A stretch of DNA of 64,000 nucleotides from JAMZMI01 sp049115715 (GTDB lineage: Bacteria; Bacteroidota; Bacteroidia; Cytophagales; Cyclobacteriaceae). Where the stretch lies: NCBI GenBank assembly GCA_049115715.1, contig JAGDZQ010000023.1, positions 62,001 through 126,000 of the forward strand, written 5' to 3'. This document shows, piece after piece, positions 61,965 through 64,000 of the stretch (its first letter is position 1; every line of letters starts with the position of its first letter). Position numbers and translations under genes: made by a program. Under the pieces are notes generated by a model. The model had not been told where the DNA came from. It searched no databases and saw only the letters and a list, made by a program, of their open reading frames with translations.

Positions 61965-62381
61965 ATGAAAAAATACATAGATCCAGAAGATGAGTTATCT
62001 GTTTTGGAAGAGCCGATGGTACAATATGGGCAGGTCAATTATTTCTCGATGGCCAACATGGATATTTCAAAAAACTACATCAAACGCATATTGAGTATTT
62101 CAGGACTTACCCTGAATGAGCTTATGGCCATCATCCCCGTATCTATTGATACCTATAAGCGTAAAACAACCTTTCACCCTGCAGTTACTGAGAAGATTCT
62201 AGAGATTGAAGAGGTTTACCGTACAGGTCTGGAGGCGTTTGGAGAAGGCTTCCATCAATGGATGGATGCTGTCAACCCTGCCTTGGGAGACCTTAAGCCT
62301 AAGAGTCTTCTATCCAATAGCTTTGGAGTCAGACGACTTCTCGATCAGATAGGTAGGATGCAACATGGCATACTTGCCTGA
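61965..62381 (+). CDS. Xre/MbcA/ParS-type antitoxin of a RES toxin
   Basis: This 138-aa protein has an N-terminal Xre-like helix-turn-helix (about 35-75, ISGLTLNELMAIIPVSIDTYKRK) and a C-terminal DUF2384 toxin-binding domain with EAFGEGFHQWMDAVNPALGDLKP and LLDQIGRMQHGI. Such antitoxins bind and cap RES toxins and repress their own promoter. The stop codon overlaps the toxin start (TGATG). GTGTA (61928-61932) and TACAC (61959-61963) flank the probable promoter region. Confidence 0.93.
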   Translation: MKKYIDPEDELSVLEEPMVQYGQVNYFSMANMDISKNYIKRILSISGLTLNELMAIIPVSIDTYKRKTTFHPAVTEKILEIEEVYRTGLEAFGEGFHQWMDAVNPALGDLKPKSLLSNSFGVRRLLDQIGRMQHGILA

Positions 62382-62854
62382 TGCTTGTATATCGCATTTG
62401 CAAATCGAAGTACGCAAGAGATCTAAGTGGCAAGGGAGCCGCTTTATATGGAGGCAGGTGGAACCCTCCAGGCACTCCTCTGCTATATACAGCCGGAAGC
62501 ATCTCGCTTGCTTGCCTTGAATATCTGGCCAATAATTTTCACATCCTCTCTAGTCAGAATATTTGTTTGGTCAAAATCAAACTGCAAGACACATCAAGTG
62601 TGGAGGAATGTGAACTTCAAAGTCTGGATCAGAATTGGAATCAGAAAAACTACATCCCTCATTCGACTCAATCTATTGGTGAAAGATTCGTCCGAGAAGC
62701 TAATTCATATGTGCTCAAAGTCCCATCCGCAATCGTTCCTCAAGAATACAATTTTCTTCTTAACCCCATACATTTCCATCATCAGCACACTCAAGTTGAG
62801 GAGGTGATAGAACCATTTATATTAGATGAAAGGCTTTTTGGGAAGCATGATTGA
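62381..62854 (+). CDS. RES-domain toxin (NAD+-degrading type)
   Basis: RES toxins, including MbcT and Res, cleave or phosphorolyse NAD+ and arrest growth. This 157-aa protein shows the family pattern: VYRICKSKYARDLSGKGAALYGGRWN, with the early Arg and GGRWNPPGTPLLYTAGSISLACLEYL with Tyr and Glu of the active site, and a late SAIVPQEYNFLLNPIH. It looks intact and is coupled to the antitoxin by a one-base overlap. Confidence 0.93.
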   Translation: MLVYRICKSKYARDLSGKGAALYGGRWNPPGTPLLYTAGSISLACLEYLANNFHILSSQNICLVKIKLQDTSSVEECELQSLDQNWNQKNYIPHSTQSIGERFVREANSYVLKVPSAIVPQEYNFLLNPIHFHHQHTQVEEVIEPFILDERLFGKHD

Positions 62855-62880
62855 GCAATCATAACTTTGATTCATTCCCC

Positions 62881-62896
62881 TGTGTAACAATACACA
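62881..62896. promoter_or_regulatory. Inverted repeat between toxin and response-regulator genes
   Basis: TGTGTA and TACACA flank ACAA (perfect 6-base arms). The related 9-mer GTGTATTGT occurs here on the minus strand and again on the plus strand at 63016-63024 before the response regulator. Confidence 0.45.
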
Positions 62897-63104
62897 AAAC
62901 TACCTGCCAAAGCACGCGCAAATACCCTCATGACGGTATGGAAAAAAGTTGCTCACCATTCTAATTTGCACAAATCGAATTAAGAGATATCCCACCAACT
63001 GAAAAGTAAAAGACAGTGTATTGTAAAAATGATTGGGGCAACACAAAGTACGGATAAGAATGGATTTACTATCTTTCGTTAGAAATACTGCCAAAAACCC
63101 GACC

Positions 63105-63722
63105 ATGAAAATATTCCTGACTGACGATCACGCTGTTTTGATCGCAGGTCTGACCAAAATCATTGAAGCTGAATCTGAAATGGAGGTCGTAGGTACCGCT
63201 ATGACCGTAAGTGACACACTCGATTCGCTAACTCACACGAAAGTAGATTTGCTTATCAGCGATTACAATCTTCCGGATGAGGACGGATTGTCATTAGTAA
63301 GAAAGGTCAAGCGAAAGTATCCCGACATGAAGATTTTGATTCTGAGCATGCATGACGAAGCTCACCTTGTCAAAGAAATCCTCAAAGAAGGAATCAACGG
63401 ATACATTATGAAAAAAGACTCTCATAATGATCTAATTGATGCCATATACGCAGTAAGAAGTGGTAAGACTTATCTAAGCTCAGAAGTAAACACCATGCTG
63501 ATCAAAGGGCTAAACGGAGAGTCTGATCAGCGACTTCTCACAGATAGAGAGCGCGAGATTCTTCAGCTGATCTCCAAAGAGTACACCAACAGGCAAATCG
63601 CAGAAGAACTCTTTATCTCGGAGCGAACAGTAGAAACACATCGGAAAAACATCTTTCGTAAGACAGGGACCAACAACCTCGTCGGATTGATCAAATTTGC
63701 CTACGCCAACAATCTCATATAA
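63105..63722 (+). CDS. NarL/LuxR-family response regulator
   Basis: This 205-aa regulator has an N-terminal receiver (about 1-120) with acidic pair Asp7-Asp8, phospho-acceptor Asp53 (ISDYNLPDEDG), Ser in LILSMHDE and Lys in IMKKDS. A LuxR HTH follows (about 140-200, LTDREREILQLISKEYTNRQIAEELFISERTVETHRKNIFRKTG). I chose ATG 63105 because the receiver starts there; an upstream ATG at 63033 would add 24 residues. It is the natural partner of the four HisKA_3 kinases upstream, from which it is separated by the toxin-antitoxin pair. Confidence 0.95.
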   Translation: MKIFLTDDHAVLIAGLTKIIEAESEMEVVGTAMTVSDTLDSLTHTKVDLLISDYNLPDEDGLSLVRKVKRKYPDMKILILSMHDEAHLVKEILKEGINGYIMKKDSHNDLIDAIYAVRSGKTYLSSEVNTMLIKGLNGESDQRLLTDREREILQLISKEYTNRQIAEELFISERTVETHRKNIFRKTGTNNLVGLIKFAYANNLI

Positions 63723-63725
63723 AGA

Positions 63726-64000
63726 TTGGAGTTCTTATCGTTTGACTTTTCTGTTGCAGACCTCAGTCTGTTTTTTCTGGTTGCCACTTTCATTGGAATG
63801 GCAAAAATGGGAGTGCCCGGAATGGGGCTAGCCGCCGTACCTCTTCTTGCTCTTGTTTTCAGTGGAAAAGAATCAAGCGGCGTTTTGCTTATCATACTCT
63901 GCTTTGCGGACATCTTTGCTGTCATTTACTACCACCGTCATGCCAACTGGCGTCAGCTCATTAAGCTCTTCCCATGGGCAGCTCTGGGTATAATTCTGGG
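63726..64000 (+). CDS. TauE/SafE-family permease, N-terminal part (runs off the window)
   Basis: The frame opens at a TTG 4 bases after the response-regulator stop and continues to the window end (91 codons). It shows helices FFLVATFIGMAKMGVPGMGL and LAAVPLLALVF, then GVLLIILCFADIFAVIYYHRHANW and LFPWAALGIILG. The pattern of a G-x-PG loop followed by paired helices and a YxRHxNW-like loop fits TauE/SafE sulfite/anion exporters. The substrate is unknown. The start could be further in. Confidence 0.75.
   Translation, partial: MEFLSFDFSVADLSLFFLVATFIGMAKMGVPGMGLAAVPLLALVFSGKESSGVLLIILCFADIFAVIYYHRHANWRQLIKLFPWAALGIIL

Noticed and set aside
1..64000. tRNA, rRNA, CRISPR, insertion sequences and prophage genes
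   Set aside because: I looked for tRNA T-loop signatures, regularly spaced repeats, transposase motifs and phage proteins and found none that could be supported.

Overview
The window is about 64 kb of a Bacteroidota chromosome, most likely a marine member of the Cytophagales. The grounds are a SusC/SusD starch locus, a type IX secretion (Por) C-terminal sorting domain on a secreted amylase, Bacteroidota-only small genes such as DUF4295, two DUF6089-type outer-membrane proteins beside uppS and bamA, a sodium-pumping oxaloacetate decarboxylase, matches to the Bacteroidota -7 promoter element TAnnTTTG, and AT-rich gene starts without obvious Shine-Dalgarno sites. I assign no genus. I found no tRNA, rRNA, CRISPR array, insertion sequence or prophage.

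Layout. 1-5.6 kb (minus strand): a cell-envelope and cofactor cluster running GatB/YqeY, CvpA, CBS-domain protein, nadK, two DUF6089-like outer-membrane proteins, uppS and the first 34 codons of a probable bamA. 5.6-9.6 kb (plus): pdxJ, an alpha/beta hydrolase, an RsmI-like methylase and metK, with a structured intergenic region before metK. 9.6-14.7 kb (minus): a frameshifted exported protein, a haem-binding CxxCH protein, and the oadG-oadA-oadB sodium pump. 14.8-31 kb (minus): a complete starch/maltodextrin utilisation locus with a membrane-spanning SusR-like regulator, SusE/F-like binding lipoprotein, secreted GH13 amylase, SusC, SusD, GH13 neopullulanase and GH97 alpha-glucosidase, punctuated by intercistronic hairpins. 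31-36 kb: the rimP-nusA-infB operon with a terminator-like hairpin in its leader. 36-52.2 kb: mixed housekeeping genes (cysS, hpf, xerC-like, rpsU, acyl-CoA dehydrogenase, antiporter, LysE-type exporter, hydrolase-OsmC fusion, ftsY, rpmG, aminopeptidase P, rpmB). 52.4-64 kb (plus): ornithine aminotransferase, a small coiled-coil protein, four tandem paralogous TPR sensor histidine kinases, a RES-Xre toxin-antitoxin pair, one NarL-type response regulator, and the start of a TauE/SafE permease.

How the genes work together. In the starch locus, a binding lipoprotein and secreted amylase would capture and cut polysaccharide at the surface. SusC/D would import the oligosaccharides. Neopullulanase and GH97 would finish them in the periplasm. 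The upstream one-piece regulator would sense them and bind DNA through its cytoplasmic HTH.

The strongest candidate for an undescribed system is at 54-63.7 kb. Four kinases have different periplasmic TPR sensors, but their phosphotransfer helices match at 59 of 60 residues. They sit next to a single DNA-binding response regulator and so look like a many-sensors-to-one-regulator array. An NAD-depleting type toxin-antitoxin module lies between sensors and regulator. Other notable signals are a leader attenuator before rimP, hairpins directly before ftsY and xerC, G/C homopolymer tracts in two exported-protein genes (one out of frame), and two copies of an intergenic structured element about 36 kb apart.
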